DNA of 64,000 bases from Talinum fruticosum (Eukaryota; Streptophyta; Magnoliopsida; Caryophyllales; Talinaceae), in assembly GCA_021018815.1 (NCBI GenBank), contig JAITYX010000010.1, forward strand, positions 6,076,001 to 6,140,000. Reading direction: 5' to 3'. A model generated the notes under the pieces. It saw only the letters and a program-made list of their open reading frames with translations, was not told the DNA's origin and ran no database searches. The translations under genes and the position numbers were made by a program. This document shows, in pieces, positions 21,961 through 32,910 of this stretch. Numbering within the stretch: position 1 is the stretch's first letter; each line of letters begins with the position of its first letter.

Positions 21961-22801
21961 TTAAATCTTCACTTTAGACAACAAACGGTCAAAGGCTTGC
22001 GCGTCAATAGTATCAATTGGAGTGTAGTCGTTATACCTATTAAGGGCATTGACATCTGCACCCCGGATGGTATTGCCTTGTTTAGAGGTTTTCTTATCCT
22101 TAGATTGATAGTTACGTCTATGTCCAACCATAGCTTTTGTGGTCGTGGTTGAAAATTCTTCTTCTATCGGTATGCTTACATCTCTAAGAGCTGTGAAACT
22201 CATGAGTGGTAGGAATATTGTTGTAGGAACTCCTTATGTAGATCATTCCAATTGATGACCTTATGTGGGTCAATGATATTATACCACTTCATTACATCAC
22301 CGTCAAAAGTCCATGGAAAGATGATGTGGTGAGTGTCTTCAGGTACATTCTTAATAGTCATTGCTCCTAAGAAATTGCAAACATGGCGATGGGGATTGAA
22401 GTTAATCACTATGTCCAACCACGAAACTTGATGTCTTGCATGGTAAACTTAAGGGGTAGCTTCGCTATGGGGATTGAAGTTAATCACGTAAGATCAAGGT
22501 AGTGACTCTTAAATATTGACTACTCCCTTTACATTTGTTCTGTCTTATTTATGTGTGGATCGGACTTAGGCTTACGTTTAGGACTAGCTATAGGAGAAAG
22601 ATTAGGTAGAGGGCCTCCTCCTCCTGTTTCTTCTTCATCATCTTTCTTATTATTCTCAAGAGTTTTTAGGATGACTTTAAGAGTATCGGATATGGATTCT
22701 ATCTTCTTATATTGAGCCTTGACTCGAGCTTCCATCTCGTGCTGAGGATCCATTGAGCAAGGTGATGATAGGGGATTGTTTTGGTGCTGCATCCATTGCA
22801 A
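21961..22801 (-). pseudogene. G2 gag pseudogene
   Basis: On the minus strand: MQWMQHQNNPLSSP at 22801, an acidic/Lys-rich coiled region with ARVKAQYKKIESISDTLK, then the capsid block MDIVINFNPHRHVCNFLGAM (22418) and WTFDGDVMKWYNIIDP with WNDLHKEFLQQY (22320-22210). The W-Y...W..L...F..QY pattern is the Retrotrans_gag signature. A C-terminal block, MSFTALRDVSIPIEEEFS, reaches 21961. Three frames are needed, so the gene is broken. Gag would form the particle in which reverse transcription occurs. Confidence 0.75.
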
Positions 22802-24070
22802 GGGAATTATTTTCGGCTACTATCTTACAATGGAAAATTGACTAAACTAGTGTTGTATGCGCTAAGGTTCGTCGTACTGGCATAGACCGAGATGTAAAAC
22901 GAGGTTTAGAGTAAGGGGAAGACGTTATGGACTCCTTCCTGAGGCATTCTAACCTTTTGGAGCTCGGATTTCGACGAAACTCTATGGCAGCGAGACTTAC
23001 GTATTTTGCAGCCCAAAGGATAATGCTTAGGACCATGTCAAGGAGCACCAACTTTTAGGAGGAAGGGGGCTTAAGTGAAAGACCTTAAGGAACTAAGAAT
23101 GAATGCCTTTTTTATTTGGATGCACATAAGGAATGCAAAGCAAATGAAAGAAATGCAATGATGCTAATGACTTAATTTGGGATGAATTGTGATTTGGCTA
23201 TTGCATAAATGGAATGCATATATGGATACTCCTAATTAAATATGGATTTATTCTTAGCTAGATGCAAAAAATATATATATATTCACCTAATTGGAGGTGA
23301 ATTTGTTTTTGACTAAATAAAAAAATGGACTCTTCTAATTTAAGATGAATTTATTTTTGGCTATATACAAAAATTAAAATGCAAAATGGACTCGCCTAAC
23401 TTGAGATGAATTTATTTTTGACTAAATGGAAAAATTGAAAATGAAAAATGGACTCACCTAATTTGAGATGAATTTATTTTTTGCTAAATACAAAAATGAA
23501 AATGTAAAATTTTTGACTTTATGCTAAAAATTGCACATGATGGACTCGACTTAAGGGAAGTTAATTATTGTGTTTTATTCGCACTCATGCAAGGGTTAAT
23601 CAGCACTCATAACCTAACCTAAAAGCTCACAAGTAGAAAATTAATACTAAAAACAACCACATTAATCCAAGCATACAAATGAAGAAAAGGGGACTTCCTA
23701 AACAACCAGGGAACTATGGTCAAAAAGAGGGATAAAACTAGGTAGGATACATGGTGTCTCATAATCTGAGCATTTAGTCCTCCGTGGAGTGCATGATGGG
23801 AAAATGCATGAATCCTTGGTGCCTCTTGGTAAACCAAAGAGAGCGTACTATGAGGGAAGAGGTACCACCTCCATGACAATCAAGCCTTTTAAGCATGTCT
23901 CGGTTAGTAGTTTGAACCTCCTCCAAAATTATTCTTAAAGGAAAAGCATAAAGGTCAAATTTAAAAGCAACTATGTTCAAGGTTGCCTTAATGTAGGATG
24001 CCTAATACAAAACACATTACGAAAACTCACAACTCGAACTTTTAAATCTCACCCTCTTAATAAGTGTTAC
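22802..24070 (-). other. G2 leader between primer site and gag
   Basis: A 1.27-kb untranslated leader, A+T-rich, with tandem repeats at 23281-23525 and no coding signal. Long leaders with tandem repeats are common in Tat/Ogre-type elements. Confidence 0.5.
23281..23525. repeat. Tandem repeats of about 60 bases in the G2 leader
   Basis: Four diverged units begin near 23286, 23334, 23395 and 23457, each with a core such as CTAATTTGAGATGAATTTAT followed by an A-rich run. Spacings are 49, 61 and 62 bases. Confidence 0.7.
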
Positions 24071-24086
24071 TCCCCAGTGGAGTCGC
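24071..24086 (-). promoter_or_regulatory. G2 primer binding site
   Basis: The minus strand reads GCGACTCCACTGGGGA immediately inside the 5' LTR end. This is the form used by Tat/Ogre-lineage gypsy elements, which I believe match a tRNA-Arg; the exact tRNA is not certain from sequence alone. It fixes 24091 as the inner LTR boundary. Confidence 0.65.
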
Positions 24087-24090
24087 TCAT

Positions 24091-25840
24091 CGTAGGAACC
24101 ACGGCCCCGGCCCGCCTCCATTAAGAGGTGGGATCGAATTCAGACCGAGTTTCCCTACAAATGGCGAGGTTTCTTTTTTCAAAATAAAAATGATTTTAGA
24201 AAGATGATAATTTTAGAATTTGGATGTATCTCGTTGTTAGGATTTCTAATTTTAGTCATCTACTTTAAAATAATTTAAGCAAAGGCGATTGGTGATTATT
24301 ATTAATCATTTGATTTTAGGAATTATTTTTAGAAGTCTTGGGATGTTATTCACAACTAAAAAACAAAACAGTAATGAATTTATTCCTCGCCGTAAGACTT
24401 TTGGGCAAAACCGTGTAACAACACCAGCTTGGACCAAAGCTTTACTTGGTGATCTGTTCAGCGTGGCGGCAAGAGCCTAAGTCATACTGGTCGTCGGTGC
24501 TCGGAGGCGGTCAGTCGAGAAAATAAAAATTCGTGTTTTTTATTTTCAATCGAAATGCCGAGGAGCGAATTAAAAAGAAATAAAAAATAAAAATAGAGTC
24601 CCAAGTCAGTTCTAGGAAATAAAATCTAACAAAAATAAGAAATAATATTCATAGTATAGGAAAACTAAGCTTGAAAAGATGTTTGAAAAGAAGACTCCAT
24701 CGGTCAAGAACCGAGAATCCAAATTCAGGGGCGAAGGTACGAAACATAGAGAAAAGCCTTTCCGTTCCGCCCGTCAACGGACAACCTTTACCAATTCGAG
24801 AAGTGAGTTTAAAAATGTGTTAAAGGCAAGCACACTGCATATTAAATGTGTAATTTAAATCAACCAATGCATGCTAAAGAAAGCGATAAAAGAATATACG
24901 AAATTAGTAAATAAAATAAATACAGGACAGCCAAAGGAAAAGCAAAAGAAAGTGAAAAGAAATTAAAAGATTACATCGGGCGGGGAGGAATTGAAAAACG
25001 ATTACATTCTTTCTCCATAATACCAAAAGTAATAAATAATGCAAATTAAATAAACCGTAATGATTGAATGCAAATTTGGCGCCCTCATGTTGTCCCACCT
25101 GTTGACCAGGATCTCGAATCGAATATGTAAGCGTGACGGTGGTAAATTGGAAATGGATTTTTTGTGAATTTTTGTGAAGGTGGGACGATGTATGTAATTG
25201 ATGAAATATTAAGGATCAAACATTAGGAATATAGTGGGGATTAGCTTAAAGGAAACCAAGAGATCACAATACATGAAGCATTCAATAGCTCTTAGTCGAG
25301 TTTCAACAAAGTTTGGCAACGTAACACGTGGGAAATGGCCATTCGAAAAATGAGAGCCTAAGCTCTCTATTTATAGTGGAAGATTAGGTCATAAAATGAC
25401 CTAGGGTTTAGCTTAAATTGTAGTCCACATAAAGCAGAAAATCGGTTAGTAAAATCATAAAAATTGGACCAAATCCACCATGAACCAGGATCCTAGGAAC
25501 AAGTGGTTAGATACGCGGCGCCGGTTAAGAACCGATGTCGTATAGTCTCAGCCTCCTTTCGTGTTGCACCTGAAATCTGGAGCAAAACGCAAGCATTCGG
25601 AGGAGAAATCCCCGAAATGCTAAAGGGTTTTCGAAATGGGTTTTTGAATTGGCCTAGAGCAAAAAAGGTTTTTTTTTTTTTGTGCTAAAGGGTTTGTTTT
25701 GGTTCATCGGCTTCCGTGATGCTAATCAAACCGCAACCTTGATCTCGAATCCGCAAATAGGACTGGGATGTCATCACTGGGCTCACAAAATAAAATACAG
25801 AAATGAATAAGATAGGAATGACACATTCGAGGTGTCTACA
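24091..25840 (-). repeat. G2 5' LTR
   Basis: Minus-strand ends are TGTAGACACC (25840) and GGTTCCTAC(G/A) (24091), matching inverted LTR termini. A TATA box, ACTATAAATAGAGAGC on the minus strand, lies near 25364-25380, about 470 bases from the start. The right end abuts G1 RNase H with GTATG (25841-25845). Positions 24420-25065 are shared with the 3' LTR at 8640-9280. Length is about 1.75 kb. The inner terminal base appears altered (CG instead of CTG on the plus strand). Confidence 0.7.
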
Positions 25841-27103
25841 GTATGTATATGATATGCTATCGAAATATTTTCTTAATTCTATCAAATGCACTTTGTAGGG
25901 AGCCAAAGCTTCACTACGTGCCTTCCACTTCGTGAAATCTTATTAATAATCGGATCGTAGTCACCAAAGACCCTAACATTCTTGGATCCTATTTGTATGG
26001 TAGCTTGGAGTCTAGTGATAAATGCTTCGTATTTTACAGACGTTATTCATAACTTTAAAATCTAGTTTGACCGAAATGGGAGTATGTGCTCCTCCGGCGA
26101 GACTAAAAGAATCCCTTCTCCGATGCCTTTCGATTGGAAGCGCCATCAAAGTACATGGTCCACATTTCAACTTCTACTTATAGAATGTTCTCATCTAAAA
26201 ATTCGAGATGTTCAGGATGTGGGTCGGCTAGTGGCAAGTCGTCTAGGAACTCGATAGTACTCTTCCCTTAAGTGCTTGTTGTGGGACAACTTGAGTTCAA
26301 ATTCTCATAGCATGACTTGTCCATGTAGTTGCTCAAGAATGTATTTGATGGGATCCATTGGTGCTACTACATGTACCATCCGGGCTAGCATGTAGTGTCT
26401 AAGCTTCTTGGTGGACCGGACTAAAGCCAATGATTTTTCTCTAGAGGTGTATATCGAGTCTCACAATCTAAGAATTTCTTGCTTTGATAACACAAGCATG
26501 TTCCTCCTTTTCATCCTGTTGAGCTAACATGGCTCCCATTACAGCTTTCTATTGTAGCGAGGTATAAGAGCAATGACTTTCCTAGTTGTGGCGGAATCAA
26601 CACTTGCGGATTGGCCAAATACTCCTTAACTATCTCGAATATTTTTGGCATTATTCATCCAAAATACGCTTATCTCATTTTTGAGCTTCTTGAAGATGAG
26701 TTAACAAACCATAGTCAGCTTTGATATGAAATGACTAATCTATTGTAAATGTCCCGAGAAAATAACATATCTCCTTCTCTCGTCTTCAATGGTGGAATAT
26801 CCTTAATGGCTTTGATCTTGGATGGATCAATTTCAATTTCCCCAAGAATGGCCACATAGCCTAACAATTTGCTTGAGGTTACCCCAAAGGCACATTTTGG
26901 TAGGTTAAGGCGCATGTTATATGTCTATAATCTCTCAAAGAATTTTCTATGGCCCGGTAGATGCCCTGCCCTATTCTTGGACTTGATGATCACGTCATCC
27001 ACATAAACATTGGCATCTTTATGTATCATGTCATGTACCAATGTTGTGGTCATCCTCTGTTACGTAGCACCAGCATTCTTGAGTCCAAAAGGCATTACTA
27101 TAT
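25841..27103 (-). pseudogene. G1 RNase H (upstream half) and RT (downstream part)
   Basis: Minus-strand alignment with G2: RT thumb and C-terminal region at 27103-26450 (NVYVDDVI-type codons near 27010-26995, MRLNLPKCAFGVTSSKLLGY at 26915, DPSKIKAIKDIPP), then RNase H at about 26200-25841. The RNase H reading stops at codons SISYTY beside GTATG, exactly where G2 continues with the next residues of the same motif. The segment ends on the left at the TATAT duplication of Copia-R. Multiple stops are present. Confidence 0.75.
27099..27103. repeat. Target-site duplication TATAT, left copy (Copia-R)
   Basis: TATAT immediately precedes the TG of the left LTR and is repeated at 38024-38028 directly after the CA of the right LTR. 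The 5-base length is standard for copia integration. Confidence 0.9.
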
Positions 27104-28682
27104 TGAAGGTTTGCTCGGGAGAGTCCGAGTCACCCTAGAGGGGGTGAATAGGGTGATAGAAAAATCTTTGCGGAATCACACTCTTTTGTGCAGAATAGAG
27201 AGGAAGATAGATTCCGAGTCTATCAACGAGGTCGAAAAGATTGGACTCGGAATGCGATTAACCAAAAAGAACAAGAGCGAGAAAAGGTGTCCGAGTCTAG
27301 AATGAACTCGGAAAGATAACACTTAGATTTTACGTGGAAACCCTCCTGGGGCAGAAAACCACGGACCGTGTCAATCCGGACACGAAGTCAAATTCACTAT
27401 TTTGAGTCCACAAAATACGGTGAACTAATCGAACCCGAGTTGCTCCCTTAGACAACTCTATACAAGTTTTCCTAGACTCGGAAATTCCCTTATCCGATCT
27501 AGTACTTCCTAAGCTGAGATAACCCTTACAGCTAGGGACAACTACGCTGAGTTAACCCTTACAGTTTAGTCAAGGGACCTTACAAAGAATGTAAGAAAGA
27601 GTTTATAACTGAGTACAAGACCTTACAACTCGAAAGTAATGAATTACGAGTGGGAGTTGTAAGTTGAAGATTGAAAGTAAATACAATGACTTTGAGCAAG
27701 TATGTGTATAACAATAGATTCGGCAATCTTCAAGTCTTGTGAGATGGCTTCTATTTATAGATGACCAGGCAGAGTAGCCGTTATCTTCATCTGCTGACCG
27801 AGAGTCCTCTCGTGACCGTTGATAGAAGCTTTCGAGTCACTCAGAAAGTATCCGTTGTAATATGAACGTTGGACAAAGGTTTAACTCTCTTAGAAGTCCC
27901 AAAACCATTAGTGGTGTCTTGAAAGATAAGGTAGAAGCCACCGTTAAGCTTGGCGTTCTAGTTTTCCATATTTGGAAACAGACAGCTACTGACACAATCT
28001 ACTGGGACTAGAGCGAGAGAAGGTGAAAAGCCATGTCTCGCTGGTGATTTGACGTTACGAAGCCGGTTACTTTTGTAGTTTGAAAAAATTGTATCCTCGA
28101 TTGAATAACCTACAAAAGCAAATCAATTTTTGTTCTCAAAGCATAAAATACTTTGGCCCAAGATTAGACACGAGATAATAAAATAATTATGATAAATAAA
28201 CCAACTGATTATCCGAGTAAAAAATGGAATGGAATTTTACGAGTCCAATATCCATGATATTCAAAATTCCATCCGACTTAGTCCGAGCGAAGAATCAAGT
28301 TCAATAAAGAATATCGGAGAGGATTAACTTGATATAGACTAAGCATGAAACAAGCTAAGAATACTGACTAAAACAAGATAGGACTTTTAACAACAAGTCG
28401 GATTCCGAGTGAGAAAAGACGAAATACTCGGTATATTCAATCTGCGTTTATTCCGAGTGAAGATGGACTCGGAACAAAGAACCGGTTTTACGAGAAACTT
28501 GCAGATAAGCAATAAATATACTAAGTAAGAACTGTGTCACTTAGAGAAGATACGATTTTGCTCACATAAGTTTACGGGACACGAGAGAATGCCTTGGAAT
28601 CAAACCTCTACATGTATGAAATTGTTATACCGATTCCTTTTATATAACTCGGAAGAGTATTGAGCGAGTGTCCGAGTCTTCA
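27104..28682 (-). repeat. Copia-R 3' LTR
   Basis: Plus-strand ends are TGAAGGTTTGCTC and GAGTCTTCA. TATA box on the minus strand at 27751-27760 (CTATAAATAG), with the family palindrome at 27829-27848 about 70 bases upstream. This copy keeps CAG/CTG words at several places where the partner LTR has CGAG or CTCG. It is followed on the high side by the polypurine tract. Confidence 0.92.
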
Positions 28683-28698
28683 ATCTCCCCTTTTGATG
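28683..28698 (-). promoter_or_regulatory. Copia-R polypurine tract
   Basis: The minus strand reads CATCAAAAGGGGAGAT directly before the 3' LTR, the usual place for the primer of plus-strand DNA synthesis. The same sequence, slightly changed, adjoins the truncated relative at 47045-47060. Confidence 0.8.
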
Positions 28699-28915
28699 AA
28701 AGGCATTCATACTTAAAACAGAAAATTTGTTAGAGGAAAAGATTGATTACGAGTAGTTTGCGCATAAGTAAGACATACTCAATGAGTTAGAGCGATACTT
28801 AATATATTAGAGCAAAAAAATAAAGTATGCTTCATTAACTCGGAAAAGACATGCTAGCAAAAATAAAATCGAAGTTAATAATGAAATGCATTAATCCATT
28901 AAAATTCAAAAAGGG
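28699..28915 (-). other. Copia-R 3' untranslated stretch
   Basis: A+T-rich, no coding signal. A parallel stretch with the start CATGAAAGGCATTC is found at 47055-47330 in the truncated relative, so it is part of the family's 3' non-coding region. Confidence 0.5.
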
Positions 28916-30600
28916 CGGAAAAACTCCCCTAAACAAGACAACAAGTTTTTCTCTATTTCTCCCCTTGCCTTTCAGCAAAAACAAACAACAAGAAAAGGAA
29001 GGGAAGAAAATAGCAATTAGTACAACTTAGATGTCCGCACAAAAAGAGAGAAAAAAAATTTCGAAAGAAGAAAATTCCGCGGATCGAGGAATTGTGACTC
29101 GGTGCATGGCTCCTACGTGGGAGAGGCAGATTTACGAGTGGAGGGAGCGGAGGTGCGCCGGCGCTGATATGATCTTGACGATGTGCTTGAGCGCGGCGAA
29201 GGGAGAACCGGGACTATCGTCGGGGGCTCAGCTCCGAGTGGGCGACCCGGAGTGAGTGGATCGAGGGTTCTTCCTTTGGAACCTCGGTAGGCTGGAGGGG
29301 CTGCTCTGTCGACCCAGCTGGAGTAGCTAGGTCATCTAACCCACCTGCATCGCTGTCCGACTCGAGTACTGACTATTTGAGCTTGTGGAGCACTCGACCC
29401 TCAGCGGTTGCCACGGCCTCTTCTTCCCTTTGCCCGGAAGGACCTGCCTCGGTCGCGGGTTCCTCGGCGTCTGCAGCTTCTTCTTCTTCTTCTTCGCTCT
29501 CCGAGGAGGTCGGACTCAGGCTAGAAGACGCTTGGACGCGTCCGAGTCATCCTGGTCTTGAGCCGCCTTGGACCGTCTCTCTCGAGGAGCTCGACCAGCT
29601 CCTTCGCTCCTAGACCAGTTCCCTCATCTCAAGAACTAGAGACTCGCTGCTCTCGGATTTGGGATTGACTAGTCTTTTGGTTGATGGTCAAACCTTGGAG
29701 AACAGATTTGAAAGAACGGAGCATGTCTCCGAAATCAAAAGACACGGAGTCGATCTTGTCCATGAAAACAGGGGACAAGAGAGCAAAGAGAGATTTGGAG
29801 GCACCCGAGGTGGAAGCACTACCAGGTGGAGAAGGGAGAGAGAGAGGACTTGATTTTTAAGTCCGAGGTGGAGAAGGAGGCCTCGGCTCCGAGTTGTGAA
29901 CGAAGACACCGGGGTCGGTTTCTTGGTATCCGTACCCCTGTAGTTCCTTCTTGCCGACCACAACGGCGGCCTCGGACACGGCATTTGGGTCCGAGGGGAG
30001 AGGAACTTGGAATTGTTTGAAAACAAGGGTCGAAGAGCACCGAAAGGAAGGGAGGTGTTCTTCTTGGATTAGAGTTGAGCTGGCACAGCGGGCATCCGCT
30101 CAATGATGGAGGGGAAGAGGTCTACTTCATATCCCTCAAGGATGTCGAAGTGAGCTTTGAGGTGCTTGGAGTTGGGGTTCTCCTTGCTTGGAATGCTTGT
30201 GAGAAAAAGTTTCTCATCGGCGAAAGCACTGAAAGACGAGCTTCGACTTCAAGCGAGTCACGAAAAGTTTTCTCGGACTCGGGGAATTCTTTGGCGTATT
30301 TTTCAAAGAAGTCGTCGGCGACTTCGATGAAAGGAATGGGGTTGCTTGTTCGGGAAGAGAGAAGAGACCTTGAACAGGCGGTGGAGGAGAGAGGTGTTCG
30401 GACGAACAATGATGTTACGAACCCTAGAGGTTAGAACATTTTCGGAGTGAGTGAAGTGAGCATAGAACTCGGAAACGAGTTCGGGATAGATGAACTCGTT
30501 GAAGCACATAAAGTGGCATGCTCCGGTGGTTTGTATGTTGGACAACCAAGAAAATTTGGTTGTTGGAAAGAATTTGTCATCCGGCACGAGGTGCTTTGAG
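28916..30600 (-). pseudogene. Copia-R third ORF, downstream of RNase H (plant transposon protein-like)
   Basis: Read on the minus strand, the N-terminal part (30587-30303) contains TGACHFMCFNEFIYPELVSE and FYAHFTHSENVLTSRVRN. This resembles the Y-P-x-L-V-x-E-F-Y-A..., V-x-x-x-x-I-x-V-x-P pattern of the putative plant transposon protein domain (Pfam Transposase_32). A frame change leads to FIEVADDFFEKYAKEFPESE (30340-30250). The middle part, near 29960-29700, contains GYGYQETDPGVFVHNSEPRP and a helical stretch with DKIDSVSFDFGDMLRSFKSV, closely matching 48312-47887. The C-terminal part is rich in Ser, Glu and Arg. Three or more frame breaks. The role in the retrotransposon cycle is unknown; in Sireviruses an ORF in this place has been called env-like. 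No signal peptide or membrane segment is visible. Confidence 0.5.
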
Positions 30601-31379
30601 TGACAATGGGTTTGGAAGGGGTTGAGCTTTACGGCTTATTAGTGCGAGGCTTTTTGGAAGATGGAGAGACCTGGAAGTCGGGATGGTTTCCTCTTTTAGG
30701 CATTTTGAGGGAGAGAGGAAAAGATGAAGCTCTTCGAGTAGGAAAGAGAAGGAGATGTAGAATAGAAGAGACGAAAAGAAAAATGTAGAAGAAAGAGATG
30801 AGAGCGAGTCGAAACTTACGAGAGAGGGCTTCTTCGACGCTTGCGGATGATCAAGGATGTCTGTTCACGTAGAAATCTTCCGCGAAAAGTTTCGTTTGAG
30901 AGACAGAGAGCTTAGAATACCGAGAGGAAGATGGATAGACGTTATTTATAGAAAATAAGCGCGCCCGTCAACTATCCGTTAAGTATAACTCCGTTCGACT
31001 CGGCTTGTCCATCGAGTCACCAAAGACCGGTGTGACGGTTCTCTTCAACGGTTGAGATTCCGGCGGTTAGAAATCCACGGCTAAAATCCGATCACGAGCA
31101 TGAGAGAGAGAGAGAAAATTTTGAAAATATGATCCGAAACTCTCCACTGTTCTAGAGATAGTTTCAGAAAATTTGATGTCCAAGTTTCTCTACGTCCGAG
31201 TTTGACTCGAAAGGTTTCGAGTGACTCGAAAGGTTTCGAGTGACTCGAAAGGTTTCGAGTGACTCGAAACGCGAAATAACTATCAGCCCAGTATCACTGA
31301 ATCAAGTCGAACTAATGGTTATTAACGGTGAAAACACATAACACGGAATTATGCAACAAGAGTAGCATACAATTAAGCA
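30601..31379 (-). other. Copia-R spacer between RNase H and the third ORF
   Basis: No recognisable coding. Near 30945 the plus strand has TTATTTATAG (minus CTATAAATAA), a TATA-like word about 360 bases before the start of the third ORF on the minus strand, and the 19-base repeats (31204-31269) lie about 260 bases upstream of that. The arrangement copies the LTR promoter motifs and could be an internal promoter for the third ORF; this is inference. Confidence 0.4.
31204..31269. repeat. Tandem 19-base near-palindromic repeat
   Basis: Three exact copies of GACTCGAAAGGTTTCGAGT (31204-31222, 31223-31241, 31242-31260) plus a partial fourth to 31269. Each unit is a near-perfect inverted repeat around GG, and contains the same ACTCGRAA half-site as the palindrome upstream of the TATA box in the LTRs of this family. 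Confidence 0.9.
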
Positions 31380-32000
31380 TTTAACATACCAAGCTCATTC
31401 CGAATAAAGTAAAACCGATCTTCACTAAGAGGCTTAGTAAAAATATCAGCTAGTTGAAGATTAGTAGGAATGAAGCGAAGAGCAATATCACCCTTTTACG
31501 AGTGATCGCGTAAGAAGTGATAATTGACCTCGATATGCTTTGTTTTCGAATCTTCGGACGGGGTTCTTGGTGATACTAATTGCGCTTTGGTTGTCACACT
31601 TGATTGGAGCCGAGTTAAGGAATAGTCTAAGATCCTTCAAGTGTTGTTTAATCCATAAAATCTGAGTGCAACAGGCTCCAGTTGCTATATATTCAGCTTC
31701 GGCAGTTGATATAGCTGCGAGTTACGCTTCTTTGAGTGCCAAGATATTAGGGATTGACCCAGAAATTGGCAAGCTCCGGATGTGCTCTTTCGATCAACTT
31801 TGTATCCTTCATAGTCCGCATCCGAGTATCCGGTAAGAGTCGGTTACGAGTCTCCGGAATACCATAGACCTAAATTACGAGTACCTATAAGATATCTGAA
31901 TATTCTCTTCACCGCGAGTGAGATGTGATTCTTTTGGATTAGCTTGCAATCTTGCGCATAGGCAAACACTGAACATTATATACGGCTTGCTTGGAAGTAA
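31380..32000 (-). pseudogene. Copia-R RNase H
   Basis: Minus-strand codons give KSTSGACQFLGQSLISW-like sequence near 31770, WIKQHL near 31660-31645, TKHIEVNYHFLRDH (31545-31505), KGDIALRFIPTNLQLADIFT (31495-31435) and KPLSEDRFYFIRNELGML ending near 31385. These are all the landmarks of copia RNase H, including the conserved TKPL C-terminal motif. Frames change several times between 31600 and 31900, partly at CGAG/CTCG-type sites. Relative to this, the fragment at 1-428 lacks everything after WIKQHL. Confidence 0.8.
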
Positions 32001-32910
32001 GATATAGCAAAGATCCAATCATACCGCGATAGAGTTTTGATCTATTGCTTTACCTTTCTCGTCCGAGTCAAGCTTTATCTTTGCTTTGCTCATAGGGGTA
32101 GATGCGTGCTTTGCATCTTGAAGTTTGTATTTCTTCAGCAGTTCCTTGGTGTACTTTGATTGATGAACAAAGATTCCATCTTTGTCTTGTTTGATTTGTA
32201 ACCCAAGGAAGAAATTGAGTTCTCCCATCATACTCATTTGGAATTCTTGACTCATCAACTCGAGAAAATTCTCGGCACGAAACTCATTAGTAGCACCGAA
32301 AATAATATCATCAACATAGATTTGAACAATAAGGAAATCTTTCTCCTTGGTCTTTATGAAGAGAGTCTTGTCGATCTGACCTCTTTTAAAATCATTTTGA
32401 ACCAAGAAGCTACTCGAGTCTTTCATACCAAGCTCGAGGTGCTTGTTTAAGACCATAGAGAGCCTTTTGAAGTTTGAAAACATGATTTGGAAATTCTGAG
32501 TTTTCAAAACCAGGAGGCTGCTCGACATAGACTTCTTCTTCAATAAAACCATTGAGAAAAGCACACTTAACATCCATTTGATATAATTTAATATGCATGC
32601 TTTGGATGCAAATGCCAATAGTATTCTAATGGCCTCAATTCAGCTACTTGGTGCAAAGGTTTCCCCACAATCAATTCCTTCTTCTTGATTATATCCCTGA
32701 GCCACAAGTCTAGCCTTGTTTCGACTACCACTCCACCCTCATCCAGTTTGTTCTTGAAAACCCATTTGGTTCCTATAACTAGGTGGTCGGAAGGTCGGTT
32801 GGTCGAGTCCGAGACTTGGTTTCTCTCAAATTGATTAAGTTCCTCTTGGATGGCTTCTACCCATTCAGGTTCATTAAGGGCCTCTAGTGCATTTTTGGGT
32901 TCGAGTTAAT
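32001..32910 (-). CDS. Copia-R reverse transcriptase (largely open, partly broken)
   Basis: The minus-strand reading starts near 32900 with [20 protein letters not shown], then [26 protein letters not shown] and ETFAP (about 32790-32640). Two overlapping frames follow: [15 protein letters not shown], or in the alternative frame the canonical [20 protein letters not shown] (32575-32516) with PPGFENSEF and [20 protein letters not shown] to 32410. A 199-codon open frame runs from 32618 to 32019 and carries the catalytic [11 protein letters not shown] (near 32319-32287), then [17 protein letters not shown] and [19 protein letters not shown] is the most intact gene of the element, with one frameshift near 32410-32570. 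It is unlikely to make full-length product. Confidence 0.8.

Larger units (their letters stand above)
8622..25840 (-). mobile_element. G2: Tat-type Ty3/gypsy element with antisense ORF
   Basis: On the minus strand it runs: 5' LTR (25840-24091), primer site (24086-24071), leader with tandem repeats, gag (22801-21961), protease region, RT, RNase H, integrase (to 16650), the opposite-strand ORF (16113-11560), a further plus-strand gene-like region (11200-10022) and a shortened 3' LTR (9331-8622). Without the solo LTR at 12705-15554 it is about 14.4 kb, in the size range of Tat elements that carry extra ORFs. All genes have multiple stops. It serves as the reference for reconstructing the order of the G1 pieces. 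Confidence 0.75.

Noticed and set aside
29031..29853. Plus-strand frames (74, 78 and 64 codons) in Copia-R
   Set aside because: They are shadows of the minus-strand third ORF, whose minus-strand reading is conserved in the copy at 47887-48312.
31204..31269. CRISPR-like or satellite array
   Set aside because: The units are directly adjacent without spacers and only three in number, inside a retrotransposon of a plant genome.
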